Position numbers and translations under genes: made by a program. DNA of 64,000 nucleotides from Bowmanella denitrificans (GTDB taxonomy: Bacteria; Pseudomonadota; Gammaproteobacteria; Enterobacterales; Alteromonadaceae). The notes below the pieces were generated by a model. It made no database searches. It was given only the letters and a program-made list of their open reading frames with translations, and was not told the DNA's origin. How positions within the stretch are numbered: the first letter of the stretch is position 1; each line of letters begins with the position of its first letter. The DNA lies in the NCBI RefSeq assembly GCF_002887595.1, contig NZ_PEBU01000011.1, forward strand, positions 157,888 to 221,887, read 5' to 3'. Shown piece by piece: positions 54,942-63,260 of the stretch.

Positions 54942-55301
54942 TTTGATCATCCTTTTCTAATGTATTGAATATCTGGCATCTCCATATAGACAGCCCCTCA
55001 CTTTCTGAAGATGCCCAATGGCAGGCGAGGGAATACTATTACTGTCCGCTTGTTACTCTGCGGTAACTGAGGCTGAGGCTCTATCATCAACTGCGCGTAT
55101 TCTGCCTGCAGAAGTGCAACGATTAGATGGCTGTTGTATGGAAGTGCAAGGGAATTGGCGCTAGTTGCTGGCTGAGTAATCTCGCTTTGGCACAGACTGC
55201 GCATTTTATATCTTGGGGCCCGCACCTTGCTTGCCAGCCCTTTGCCTAGGCGCCAGCGCCTGCCATAGTGGCCATTCCCGCAACAGAAGGAATGTTCCGC
55301 A
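54942..55301. other. Intergenic region with sigma-54 element
   Basis: About 360 bases between the reverse Cys-containing gene and the forward SGNH/Fn3 gene. It holds the -24/-12 element at 55188-55203 and two weak GCGCTAG-type stretches. A 103-codon reverse frame crosses it (54998-55309), but it has no recognisable start region or composition and I do not call it. Confidence 0.6.
55188..55203 (+). promoter_or_regulatory. Sigma-54 (-24/-12) promoter of the SGNH/Fn3 gene
   Basis: TGGCAC-AGACT-GCGCA: a perfect -24 box, with GC 12 bases after GG. The predicted start near 55214 gives a leader of about 87 bases. No copy of the GTGTAAA-N7-GACATCA motif is seen upstream. Confidence 0.75.
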
Positions 55302-56735
55302 ATGAACAAGTTTGTCTCTTATGGCCTGCGTGCCACGTTGTTAAGTTCGGCCTTGTTTTCACCCTTACTGACGCTACCTGTGGCTGCAGCGCCGCTAAGC
55401 CAGGCCAAAGCCGTATTTGTCGGTCATAGTCTGATCAACTATGACATGCCACATATGCTCAGGCAGATGGCGCACAGTCAGGGCCTTAGCCTGGAAAACG
55501 CCGTGCAGGTGAATAACGGCACACCACTGAAAATCAATTGGGAAACCTGCCATCAGGCCGATTTTGAAGGGCCCTGGCCACCGCAATACTTTGCCTGCGA
55601 TGAAATTGAGAACGCCGCAAGCCAGCCTTTCGATGTGTTGATTGCCACCGACGCGAATAACTCCATCAACAGTAACCACGTCTGGAATCAAACCCAGGTG
55701 TATCTGGAGCAGTTTACCGAGCTGCTGTTAAGTCATAATGTGCAGGCCAGAAGCTTTTTGTTTACCAGTTGGGAAGAGCTGCACTACCACAACGGTGATT
55801 GGCTGGATGCCATTGATGCGGAACTGGCCGAGTACGAGCAGATTGCCGCCGAAGCAGAGGCCCTGTCGGCCCAGCGCGGGCGACATGCCGAGATTCAGGT
55901 GATCCCGGTGAATCTGGCCCTTAAACGACTGATTATGGATATAGAGCAGGGCTTGGTGCCGGGACTGACCAGCCGCACCGACCTGTTTGTTGATCAGGTC
56001 CATATGAATGGCATAGGGAATTACTATGTGGCCTCGGTAGTGTACTCGGCAGTGTTTGGCCAGTCACCCGAGGGAGCCAGTGCCCGCATGGATGGGCATT
56101 GGGGCGATGTTTTGGTGGATTTACCGGCTGCACAGGCACAGGTTCTGCAATCACTGGCCTGGCAGGTGGTGTCTGATTATCTGCAACTGGGCAGCGACCA
56201 ACCAGCTATCACCAACATGCACGCCAGCGCCAATGCGCAAACCTGGGGAATCGACCTGACCTGGGCACCGCCTGCCGTACCCTTGCAATATTATAAGCTG
56301 GTGCTTAACGGTGAAGTGATCACTGCCTTACCTGGTGATGCCCAAAGCTATGAACTGGCATGGCTTGAGCAGCGAACCGAACATCAGATTCGTCTGCAAG
56401 CCTACGACTTTTCCCACCAGTTGGTGGCCCAGGCCCAAATCAGCAGTTATGCCGGTGATTATCAGGCACCTACACAACCGCAGGGGCTTAGCGTCAGCCG
56501 TTCGGGGGAATATGGCCTGAGTTTGAGCTGGCAGCCCGCCAGCGATGATAACGCCGTGGCGCTATATAAGATTTATCGCAATGGCCAGGCTTACACCCAT
56601 GTGGCTGCACCTGAGTTTGTTGATTACTGGCCACCGGCCGGGGTGAACCAGTACCAGATCCAGGCTGTGGATCAGCATGACAATCAGTCTGCGCTGAGCG
56701 AAACGGTCAGCGCCCCCGAGGTGGTATACCCCTAA
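55302..56735 (+). CDS. Exported SGNH-hydrolase-like protein with fibronectin type III domain
   Basis: 477 residues. A signal peptide (ending LPVAAAPL) precedes a GDSL/SGNH-like part (about 35-285): KAVFVGHSLINYDMPHML takes the place of the GDS block, and DLFVDQVHMNGIGNY gives the late D-x-x-H. Residues 300-475 are two beta-sandwich units, at least the second a fibronectin-III domain (YKIYRNGQAY, VNQYQIQAVDQHDNQSALS). It may act on surface glycan as an esterase. It has no PEP-CTERM tag. The sigma-54 promoter suggests co-regulation with other EPS genes. Confidence 0.72.
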   Translation: MNKFVSYGLRATLLSSALFSPLLTLPVAAAPLSQAKAVFVGHSLINYDMPHMLRQMAHSQGLSLENAVQVNNGTPLKINWETCHQADFEGPWPPQYFACDEIENAASQPFDVLIATDANNSINSNHVWNQTQVYLEQFTELLLSHNVQARSFLFTSWEELHYHNGDWLDAIDAELAEYEQIAAEAEALSAQRGRHAEIQVIPVNLALKRLIMDIEQGLVPGLTSRTDLFVDQVHMNGIGNYYVASVVYSAVFGQSPEGASARMDGHWGDVLVDLPAAQAQVLQSLAWQVVSDYLQLGSDQPAITNMHASANAQTWGIDLTWAPPAVPLQYYKLVLNGEVITALPGDAQSYELAWLEQRTEHQIRLQAYDFSHQLVAQAQISSYAGDYQAPTQPQGLSVSRSGEYGLSLSWQPASDDNAVALYKIYRNGQAYTHVAAPEFVDYWPPAGVNQYQIQAVDQHDNQSALSETVSAPEVVYP

Positions 56736-56737
56736 AG

Positions 56738-56768
56738 AAAAACAGCGGCTTTAAGGGCCGCTGTTTTT
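56738..56768. terminator. Bidirectional terminator
   Basis: A 12-bp stem, AAAAACAGCGGC / GCCGCTGTTTTT, with a 7-base loop between the converging SGNH/Fn3 gene and srmB. It touches the srmB stop codon. Confidence 0.92.
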
Positions 56769-57980
56769 TTATTTCTTGGTGGTTTTCTTTTTGCCTGCTT
56801 TTTTATTAGCGGCCTTTTTCTTCTTGGCCGGCAGGTTGGGGGCCTTATGTTTGGGTTTTAAGCCTTCAATCACCCGGCGTTTGAGTACTTCACCGGTATA
56901 ACGTTCCACCTTGGGCACCATGGCAATATCATGCGCTTCCACCAGAGAAATGGCGGTGCCTTTTTTGCCGGCGCGACCAGTACGACCAATGCGGTGCAAA
57001 TACACATCGGCGGTACGTGGCATATCGTAGTTAATGACATGGCTGACATCCGGCACATCAATGCCACGGGCGGCCACATCGGTGGCGATCAGCAGTTTAA
57101 CTTCGCCAGCCTTAAAGCGGGCAATGGCCAGATTACGTTTGTCCTGTGGCATTTCGCCCTGCAGGTAACAGTTGGCAATGCCTTCTGAATCCAGCTTGCC
57201 GCGCAGTTCCATTAAACGGTCGCGGGTTTTAACAAACACAATGGCGGTTTGTACCTGATTCTTCAGAATATGGCTGAGCAGGGCGTATTTATGGGCGGCG
57301 TCGTCACACAGGTGGATCCATTGCAGGATCTTGCCCTGTTCGCTGCGGGTAGCGCTGGCCTGTACTTCCACCGGGTCATTCAGAATATCGCGGGCAAAGC
57401 GGGCTACACCGCCGCCTTCCAGGGTGGCAGAAAACAGGTAAGTTTGCTTGCGCCAGCGTGCCTCGGCGGCAATCTGGTTAACAATGCCGCCAAAGCCCAT
57501 ATCCAGCATACGGTCGGCCTCATCAAGAATAAAAATCTCGATTTCCCGGCAGTCAAAGCTTTCTTTTTCAATATGCTCAAACAAACGGCCAGGGGTGGCG
57601 ACCAGAATATCCAGATTCTGTTCCAGTAAATCTTTGTCGGTGCCATAGTTGATGCCACCGGTGATCACACCGCAATTAAAGCGGGTAAACTGGCTGAGGG
57701 CTTTGGCCTGTTCATAGACCTGCAGGGCCAGCTCGCGGGTGGGGGTTAGGATCAGTACCCGGCAGGCACCGGGATCGCGGCGCGGATTGTCCAGTAAAAA
57801 CTGCAGAGCGGGCAGTAAGAAGGCCGCCGTTTTACCTGTGCCGGTGGGGGCCGAGGCCAGAATGTCCTTCATGTCCATGGCAGCCGGAATGACTTGTTGC
57901 TGGATGCCGGTGGGTTTTTTAAAACCCATTTCTTTACAGGCACTTACCAGCGCATCATCTAAATCCAACTCATCAAACAT
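56769..57980 (-). CDS. srmB: ATP-dependent RNA helicase SrmB
   Basis: 403 residues with the DEAD-box motifs in order: Q motif (GIQQQ), Walker A (ASAPTGTGKT), TPTRELALQ, TPGRL, DEAD (ILDEADRMLDMGFGG), SAT, ATDVAARGIDVP and HRIGRTGR. VITGGINYGTD is typical of SrmB. The tail is Lys-rich (AKKKKAANKKAGKK). It helps assemble the large ribosomal subunit. The promoter must be in the repeat-rich gap upstream (57981-58335). Confidence 0.92.
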   Translation of the reverse strand: MFDELDLDDALVSACKEMGFKKPTGIQQQVIPAAMDMKDILASAPTGTGKTAAFLLPALQFLLDNPRRDPGACRVLILTPTRELALQVYEQAKALSQFTRFNCGVITGGINYGTDKDLLEQNLDILVATPGRLFEHIEKESFDCREIEIFILDEADRMLDMGFGGIVNQIAAEARWRKQTYLFSATLEGGGVARFARDILNDPVEVQASATRSEQGKILQWIHLCDDAAHKYALLSHILKNQVQTAIVFVKTRDRLMELRGKLDSEGIANCYLQGEMPQDKRNLAIARFKAGEVKLLIATDVAARGIDVPDVSHVINYDMPRTADVYLHRIGRTGRAGKKGTAISLVEAHDIAMVPKVERYTGEVLKRRVIEGLKPKHKAPNLPAKKKKAANKKAGKKKTTKK

Positions 57981-58133
57981 TATCCGCCCCTTATGGCCAC
58001 CATCAAACAGGCCGGGATTATAAGTGAGTTTTCGCTTGGCTGCCTAAATAATTGACTATGGAAACTTCGGCCACGCCTTGTCTTTTAAGCCTGGCTCTTG
58101 TCTGACCTACCAATGAAAAAATAAAGCCCAATC

Positions 58134-58320
58134 AACCACGAAGCGCACGAAGTACACGAAGGGCTAAAGTCATCCTATTTCGGAGCCGTTGTTTACTTCG
58201 TGTTCTCTGTGTTCTTCGTGGTGAGAAGTAATCTAAAAACAACCACGAAGCGCTCGAAGGGATGAAGTCATCCTATTCTGGCATCATCGTTCTGAGGTTG
58301 TGCTTTGCGGTGAGAAACAA
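58134..58320. repeat. Tandemly duplicated unit with internal inverted repeat
   Basis: Within the 355-base gap 57981-58335. Unit 1 (58134-58240) opens AACCACGAAGCGCACGAAG and contains its approximate inverse CTTCGTGTTCTCTGTG near 58196. Unit 2 (58241-58320) opens AACCACGAAGCGCTCGAAG, shares GAAGTCATCCTATT with unit 1, and ends in a decayed copy of the inverse arm. It resembles the dispersed CCACGAAG intergenic repeats of gammaproteobacteria. It has no coding potential and is probably non-autonomous. Confidence 0.75.
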
Positions 58321-58335
58321 AAGCGGGCTGATTAC

Positions 58336-59064
58336 TTAGCCAAACAACATAGCCAGGGCGCAGAGGATCAGCATCAGGCATACCCACTGCTTAAACTGGC
58401 GCTCGTCCACCTTATGGTGCAGCTTATTGCCAATATAAATGGCCAGATACAATACCGGCACATATGCCAGTATGGTCAGCGCCACCGGCTGGATCTTGCC
58501 CTGCATCAGCATCACCACGCTGTACAGGCTGTTCAGACAGAACCACACATACAGCAGCAAGGTGCGAAACTGGCCCTTGTCGAGCTGGCGACTGCTGATG
58601 GCATATACCAGCAGCGGCCCGCCGGAACCATACAGCCCCTGGCAAACCCCGGCTAATAAGGTCCAGCTTTGCTGCCACCAGGCGGGGCGCGGGGTAACCG
58701 GTAACTGGTGATAAAGCTTGTACCATTCTCGGGCAGCAAACCACAGCACCAACAGGGCAAAGCCGCGTTTCAGCCATACCCCGGGTAATTGTGCCAGCAG
58801 CACAATACCCAGCCCCAGACCCAGGATCATAATTGGCAGCACACCTTTTAGCAGTAAGGTGGCGTCCAGTTCACGGCGCAGCTTCCAGGCCATGGCACCG
58901 GTGGCAAAAATATTTAGCGGCACCAGTACCGGCAACAGCTCGGGAATAGCAAACATTAAGCTGCCAATCGACACCGCAATCACCATGCTGCCAAAACCGA
59001 TCATGGCCTGTACGGTAAAGCCCAGCCAGATAGCCAGCCCCAGCCACAGATAATCCGGGTTCAT
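58336..59064 (-). CDS. TSUP-family membrane permease (sulfite exporter TauE/SafE type)
   Basis: 242 residues with seven to eight membrane segments and the two inverted halves of the TauE/SafE fold (GFTVQAMIGFGSMVIA in the first; CQGLYGSGGPLLVYAISS in the second). It may export a sulfur-containing or organic anion. Its ATG overlaps the stop of the LytTR gene (ATGA), so it is the second gene of that reverse operon and is probably linked in function. Confidence 0.87.
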   Translation of the reverse strand: MNPDYLWLGLAIWLGFTVQAMIGFGSMVIAVSIGSLMFAIPELLPVLVPLNIFATGAMAWKLRRELDATLLLKGVLPIMILGLGLGIVLLAQLPGVWLKRGFALLVLWFAAREWYKLYHQLPVTPRPAWWQQSWTLLAGVCQGLYGSGGPLLVYAISSRQLDKGQFRTLLLYVWFCLNSLYSVVMLMQGKIQPVALTILAYVPVLYLAIYIGNKLHHKVDERQFKQWVCLMLILCALAMLFG

Positions 59065-59906
59065 GACAAGGCCTGTTTCAGGTTGTCTTTATAGCGGCGC
59101 GACAGGTTTAGCTTATGCCCGGACTTCAATTGAATTTCGCCATCGCCGCTGCTTTGGTAACTGATATTGTCAATGGCCTGGTGATTGACCGCATAGCTGC
59201 GGTGAATGCGGCTGAAGCCTTTGCTTTGCAAACGTTCGCTCAGCTCATTTAAGGTACTGCGCAACGGATAGATGCGCCCCTGGCTATACAAATTCACGTA
59301 ATTGCCCGCCGACTCCAGATAGTCAATATCTGCCACCCTGACCAGAAATTCCCTGTCCAGTTTGCGCACCAGAAAATGCTCGGGGACCTGAGTGGGGCTG
59401 TCTTCCCGCTCGTCCACCGGCCGCGCTTCGCCTTTGAGGCGGCTGTAAACAAAGTGATAGAGTTGATAGATCAGAAACCAGAACAGATAGCCCCAGGCGT
59501 CCTTGCGGTATTCATAGAAAAATTCCCGCAGCCAGGGGCCAAAATCATAGTTGCCACCGGCCAAATGGTAGATTAGCTCGCGAAGCCCCACCATCAGCCC
59601 CACATGCAAAATGGCAAATATCAGGGTGGCAACCAGATGCAGCAGCAACTGGCGACCGGGCGCGCTGAGTCGCACCGGCATACGGGCAAACCAGGCAAAT
59701 AACAGCGGTGCCAGCAGCAAAAAGGCCAGGGCGCTGGTGTATTCCCAGGCGAAGGGCTCCCACAGGGCAAAATCCGGGCTGCCGTCGCGGTTGGTTTCCA
59801 TCCAGTCTGAGGTGGCATTAATGCTGTTATTGATAAACAAATAGGCCGTTAACGCTAGGGCCACATAACGCCTAGGATGGCGGTCAAACCGTGCAAACCA
59901 GCTCAC
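59061..59906 (-). CDS. Membrane-anchored LytTR-domain transcription regulator
   Basis: 281 residues. Four hydrophobic segments (about 15-150) precede a C-terminal LytTR DNA-binding domain (about 180-280: FLVRKLDREFLVRVADIDYLESAGNYVNLY, GFSRIHRSYAVN). There is no receiver domain, so it is a one-component membrane regulator. It is divergent from the membrane acyltransferase at 60040 (133-base gap) and overlaps the TSUP gene by 4 bases. Likely targets are those two neighbours; this is inference. Confidence 0.88.
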   Translation of the reverse strand: MSWFARFDRHPRRYVALALTAYLFINNSINATSDWMETNRDGSPDFALWEPFAWEYTSALAFLLLAPLLFAWFARMPVRLSAPGRQLLLHLVATLIFAILHVGLMVGLRELIYHLAGGNYDFGPWLREFFYEYRKDAWGYLFWFLIYQLYHFVYSRLKGEARPVDEREDSPTQVPEHFLVRKLDREFLVRVADIDYLESAGNYVNLYSQGRIYPLRSTLNELSERLQSKGFSRIHRSYAVNHQAIDNISYQSSGDGEIQLKSGHKLNLSRRYKDNLKQALS

Positions 59907-60039
59907 TGAAAGTACTCCCTAATTTCATCCCAGTATTCCACCGCTTGTCCCCAGGCCCATTCAATTCAACCTTTGTCGGTATTGAGTAAGGACGGGGCAG
60001 GGCCATGATAAGTGCCTGACTTTACCTTAAGGACGGCAT

Positions 60040-61251
60040 ATGACTCAAACAACAAAACCACGTCGCTATGATATTGACTGGTTGCGCACCCTGGCCTTTG
60101 GCCTGCTGATTGTTTATCACCTTGGTATGTATTACGTGGCCGATTGGGGCTGGCATATTAAAAGCCCGTTTCAGGCAGAATTTGTCTGGTTACAGGACCT
60201 GATGATCCTGACTAATCCCTGGCGCATGTCATTACTGTTTTTTATCAGCGCCATTGCCCTGGCGCTGGTAGCAGATCGCTACCCGCCGGGGCAACTGCTC
60301 AGGCTGCGTAGTGCCAGATTGCTGATCCCGCTGTTATTTGGCATGTTTGTGGTTGTGGCTCCGCAGCCCTATTTCGAGGCGCTGGATCAGAACCTGATCC
60401 AGCCGGGTTTCTGGGCCTTCTGGCTGGATTATACTAACCCCTGGACTAGCTTGCTGGTGGAACACCACAGTGCCATTGGCTTGCTGACCTGGAACCACCT
60501 GTGGTTTTTGCCTTACCTATGGTTGTACAGCCTGCTGGTGATTGGCCTGCTGCCGCTGCTAAACCACATGGGGCAAAGTGGCTGGTTACGTCGCCTGAAT
60601 GGCCGCTGGGCCTTGCTGGCAGTAATAAGCATACAGTTGTGCGCCTGGTATTTTCTGAAAAAGGCGTATCCCAGCAGCCATGATGTCGTGACCGACTGGT
60701 ATAACCATGCCAAGTATCTGCTGGTGTTTATCGGCGGCTACCTGTTTGCCCGTCAGGGCAGCTGGTGGCAGCAGGTGATTGCCTGGCGCTATATATTTCT
60801 GGGTATGGCGGTAGCTGGTTATGGGTTTCTGGTGCTGGACAGACATGACGCATTTTCGGCCCTGGCCGCGTTGTTTGACACCAACCTGGCGGTGAAACTG
60901 CTGTACGGAGCTATCGGCGCAACCGAATACTGGGCCTGGATCCTGGCGGTGGTGGGGCTGGCCGGACATTATCTGAACCGCCCCAGCAGACTGCTGCGCT
61001 ACACCGACAAAGCGATTTTACCCTGGTATATGCTGCATCAAACCCTGATTATTGTGGCGGCCGCCAATCTGAAGTCCTGGCAACTTTCCCCTGGTATCGA
61101 GGCGCTGCTGATATTAACGCTAACCTGTTTAGGCTGTTATATTGGCTATGAAATCATCCGCCGCGTGGCCCTGCTGCGCTGGCTATGTGGGTTAACATCC
61201 CGCCCTGCCATTGCGAAAACGGCACTTGCCCCACAAGCGCCTTTAGCTTAA
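60040..61251 (+). CDS. Acyltransferase 3 family membrane protein
   Basis: 403 residues, about ten membrane segments, with the family start RRYDIDWLRTLAFGLLIVYH. It transfers an acyl group to an exported molecule such as a glucan or surface glycan; MdoC/OpgC-like proteins have this build. An AAGGACGG site precedes ATG 60040. The end overlaps an upstream extension of the next frame, but I start the next gene at 61284. Confidence 0.85.
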   Translation: MTQTTKPRRYDIDWLRTLAFGLLIVYHLGMYYVADWGWHIKSPFQAEFVWLQDLMILTNPWRMSLLFFISAIALALVADRYPPGQLLRLRSARLLIPLLFGMFVVVAPQPYFEALDQNLIQPGFWAFWLDYTNPWTSLLVEHHSAIGLLTWNHLWFLPYLWLYSLLVIGLLPLLNHMGQSGWLRRLNGRWALLAVISIQLCAWYFLKKAYPSSHDVVTDWYNHAKYLLVFIGGYLFARQGSWWQQVIAWRYIFLGMAVAGYGFLVLDRHDAFSALAALFDTNLAVKLLYGAIGATEYWAWILAVVGLAGHYLNRPSRLLRYTDKAILPWYMLHQTLIIVAAANLKSWQLSPGIEALLILTLTCLGCYIGYEIIRRVALLRWLCGLTSRPAIAKTALAPQAPLA

Positions 61252-61283
61252 AAGAGGGCTGGCAAGTCACATATTCTGGCAGT

Positions 61284-62456
61284 ATGACAGATTCAGATAG
61301 CATGCAATTTAAACAGCTGGCCCTGCAACGTCAGGGCCTGACGGGTAGCCACAGCTGGCAGGGCGAACAGGGTACCCTGCAGGCCATTGAGCAACTGGGC
61401 TATGTACAGATCGACTCCATTAATGTGGTGGAGCGCGCGCACCATCACTGCCTGTGGAGCCGGGTACAGGATTACCAGCCAGCTATGCTGGACGCATTGC
61501 TGAGGAAGCGGCAAATCTTTGAATATTGGTCCCACGCGGCGGCGTTTTTACCGATGCAGGACTTTCGTTTTGGCCTGTGGCGCATGCGCCGCATCGCTGA
61601 AGGCGAGAAACACTGGTTTGAAAAAAACGCGCAACTGGCCAATGAAGTGCTGGCGCGAATTCGCGCTGAAGGGCCGCTCAGTGCCGCCGATTTCGAACAT
61701 AGCGGCAACTCAAGCGGCTGGTGGAACTGGAAGCCGGCTAAAAAAGCCCTCGAGCAGTTGTTTATGGAAGGCGAGCTGATGGTCAGCGAGCGGCGCAACT
61801 TCCAGAAGGTTTATGATTTGACCGAACGGGTGCTACCGGCCAACGTCGATACCCGCTTGCCCAGCGATGAAGAGTTTGCCCGCTATCTGATTAACCGTTA
61901 TCTGCACGCCCATGGTATTGGTACTGCCAAACAAATGGGGTATTTGCGCAAAGGCGCGGTGCAGAAAACCCTGCAGCAATGCCTGAAGCAGATGCTCGAA
62001 GCCGGTGAATTGCACAGTGTTAAGCTACATGGCAACACCTACTATATGCACCGTGCCGAGCGGGATAAGGCGCTGGCCGCGCCCGCTGCACAGTTGCATT
62101 TGCTGTCGCCGTTTGACAATAGCGTGATCCAGCGCGAGCGGCTGAAAACGCTGTTTGGTTTTGACTACCAGATTGAATGCTATGTACCCAAACACAAACG
62201 CCAGCACGGCTACTTTTGTCTGCCGATATTATGGAACCAGCAATTTGTCGGGCGTATGGATGTAAAAGCCGAACGCAAAGTGGCGGTATTGCAGGTGCTG
62301 CAGTTGAATCTGGAAGCGGACTTTGTGATGGAAGAGGCCTTTATTCAGGCCCTGCGTAACAAGCTCAAAGACTATGCCCAGTTTAACGGCTGTAAAAAAT
62401 ATCAGGTGAAGGCGATCAACCGCCGCGGCCTATTGCGACCGTTAAATAAAGCTTAA
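61284..62456 (+). CDS. YcaQ-like winged-helix DNA glycosylase family protein
   Basis: About 390 residues from ATG 61284 (MTDSDSMQFKQL); an in-frame upstream opening overlaps the acyltransferase and is rejected as the start. The pattern QLGYVQIDSINVVERAHHHCLWSRV, YWSHAAAFLP, LLSPFDNSVIQRERLKTLFGFDY is typical of the YcaQ/AlkZ-like family (winged helix-turn-helix), whose members unhook DNA interstrand crosslinks. It is a likely DNA repair enzyme in this host. Conserved Q-x-D/Q pairs near the start support the assignment. Confidence 0.9.
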   Translation: MTDSDSMQFKQLALQRQGLTGSHSWQGEQGTLQAIEQLGYVQIDSINVVERAHHHCLWSRVQDYQPAMLDALLRKRQIFEYWSHAAAFLPMQDFRFGLWRMRRIAEGEKHWFEKNAQLANEVLARIRAEGPLSAADFEHSGNSSGWWNWKPAKKALEQLFMEGELMVSERRNFQKVYDLTERVLPANVDTRLPSDEEFARYLINRYLHAHGIGTAKQMGYLRKGAVQKTLQQCLKQMLEAGELHSVKLHGNTYYMHRAERDKALAAPAAQLHLLSPFDNSVIQRERLKTLFGFDYQIECYVPKHKRQHGYFCLPILWNQQFVGRMDVKAERKVAVLQVLQLNLEADFVMEEAFIQALRNKLKDYAQFNGCKKYQVKAINRRGLLRPLNKA

Positions 62457-62470
62457 GATACGAGATGAAG

Positions 62471-62762
62471 TTCACCGCAGAGCCGCCGAGATCTCAGAGA
62501 AAAGCAGGAGAACTTCCGGTTTAAGCTTTTGAAAACTCTGGGTTCTCTTCGTCCCAGCGGCAAATAAATTAAGGCTTCTCGCGGAGACGCAGAGGACGCT
62601 GAGCAAAGCCCTCAGAGACATAACACCTTGATTCACTCTGTGTTCTCTGTGCCTCTGTGGTTTTTATGACTTTGTTCAGATCAATTTCACCACAGAGACA
62701 CGGAGGGCACTGAGAAGTGCAAGAGAAGTTTTAGATTAACGTATTGAAAACGCTGTGTTGTT
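62471..62762. repeat. Cluster of degenerate CACAGAG-type repeats
   Basis: The 312-base gap 62457-62768 is nearly filled by them. Copies starting TTCACCGCAGAG (62471) and TTCACCACAGAG (62685) stay alignable for about 75 bases as a diverged direct repeat. A third partial copy begins near 62576 (TTCTCGCGGAGACGCAGAGG). An inverted copy (CTCTGTGCCTCTGTGG, about 62646-62661) pairs with the last. A fragment, ATCACCACAGAG, recurs near 63925. It resembles dispersed intergenic repeats and has no coding potential. Confidence 0.72.
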
Positions 62763-62768
62763 TATCCT

Positions 62769-63260
62769 CTAATCACACTGAGCAAAGTCGGTTTGTTCTG
62801 ACGCCAGACCTTTAGCGGCCTTTATAGCCTGCTCAACCAATTCAGGACGTGCTTCAAACATAGCCCCTGTGCCGGGCCAATAAAAATCAGTATCCACAGC
62901 CAGGTTCCTGGCTGTGCATAATGTCAGTAACACTGGCTTGTCAGGGATAATGGCCTCTTCCTCTTTTTCAACTACCATGGCGAAGCGCAGCGTATTCGGT
63001 GAACTACCTCTGACCGGACTAATTACAGTGGCACTAAAGATATGCCAAACCATATCTGGATCATCATCGACAGGACGGATACTGACATCGGTAATGTTAA
63101 CCACGGCGCTAAAGGGAGTTTGTTGCACACTTTTGAGTAAAAATTGTTGCTGCTCCGTTAACGCTGTTGTGGAGGGAAGCTGACCAGCCATGCTACAGGA
63201 CGTTTGACTTAATAATAAGGTTGTATAGAGGATTGGGGTTATTTTCATACTAAGCTTCAC
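62769..63260 (-). CDS. Exported/lipoprotein-like small protein of unknown function, possible immunity protein
   Basis: 163 residues. The N-terminus has a signal peptide with a lipobox-like LSQTSC (Cys near 22). The mature part, with TALTEQQQFLLKSVQQTPFSAVV and RFAMVVEKEEEAIIPDKPVLLTL, has no family I can name. It starts 11 bases inside the end of the amidase-like gene at 63250, so the two are coupled. A periplasmic protein encoded after a signal-less amidase is the layout of effector/immunity pairs, which is the basis for the suggestion. Confidence 0.5.
   Translation of the reverse strand: MKLSMKITPILYTTLLLSQTSCSMAGQLPSTTALTEQQQFLLKSVQQTPFSAVVNITDVSIRPVDDDPDMVWHIFSATVISPVRGSSPNTLRFAMVVEKEEEAIIPDKPVLLTLCTARNLAVDTDFYWPGTGAMFEARPELVEQAIKAAKGLASEQTDFAQCD

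Noticed and set aside
54998..55309. 103-codon reverse frame in the gap before the SGNH/Fn3 gene
   Set aside because: It overlaps the start of a well-supported gene, has no recognisable domain or ribosome site, and covers a good sigma-54 promoter on the other strand.
55302..56735. SGNH/Fn3 protein as an exosortase substrate
   Set aside because: Its C-terminus ends PEVVYP with no hydrophobic helix and basic tail after it, so it is not a PEP-CTERM tag.
62471..62762. Short repeats considered as a CRISPR array
   Set aside because: Copies are few, diverged, in both orientations and unevenly spaced; there are no uniform spacers and no cas genes.
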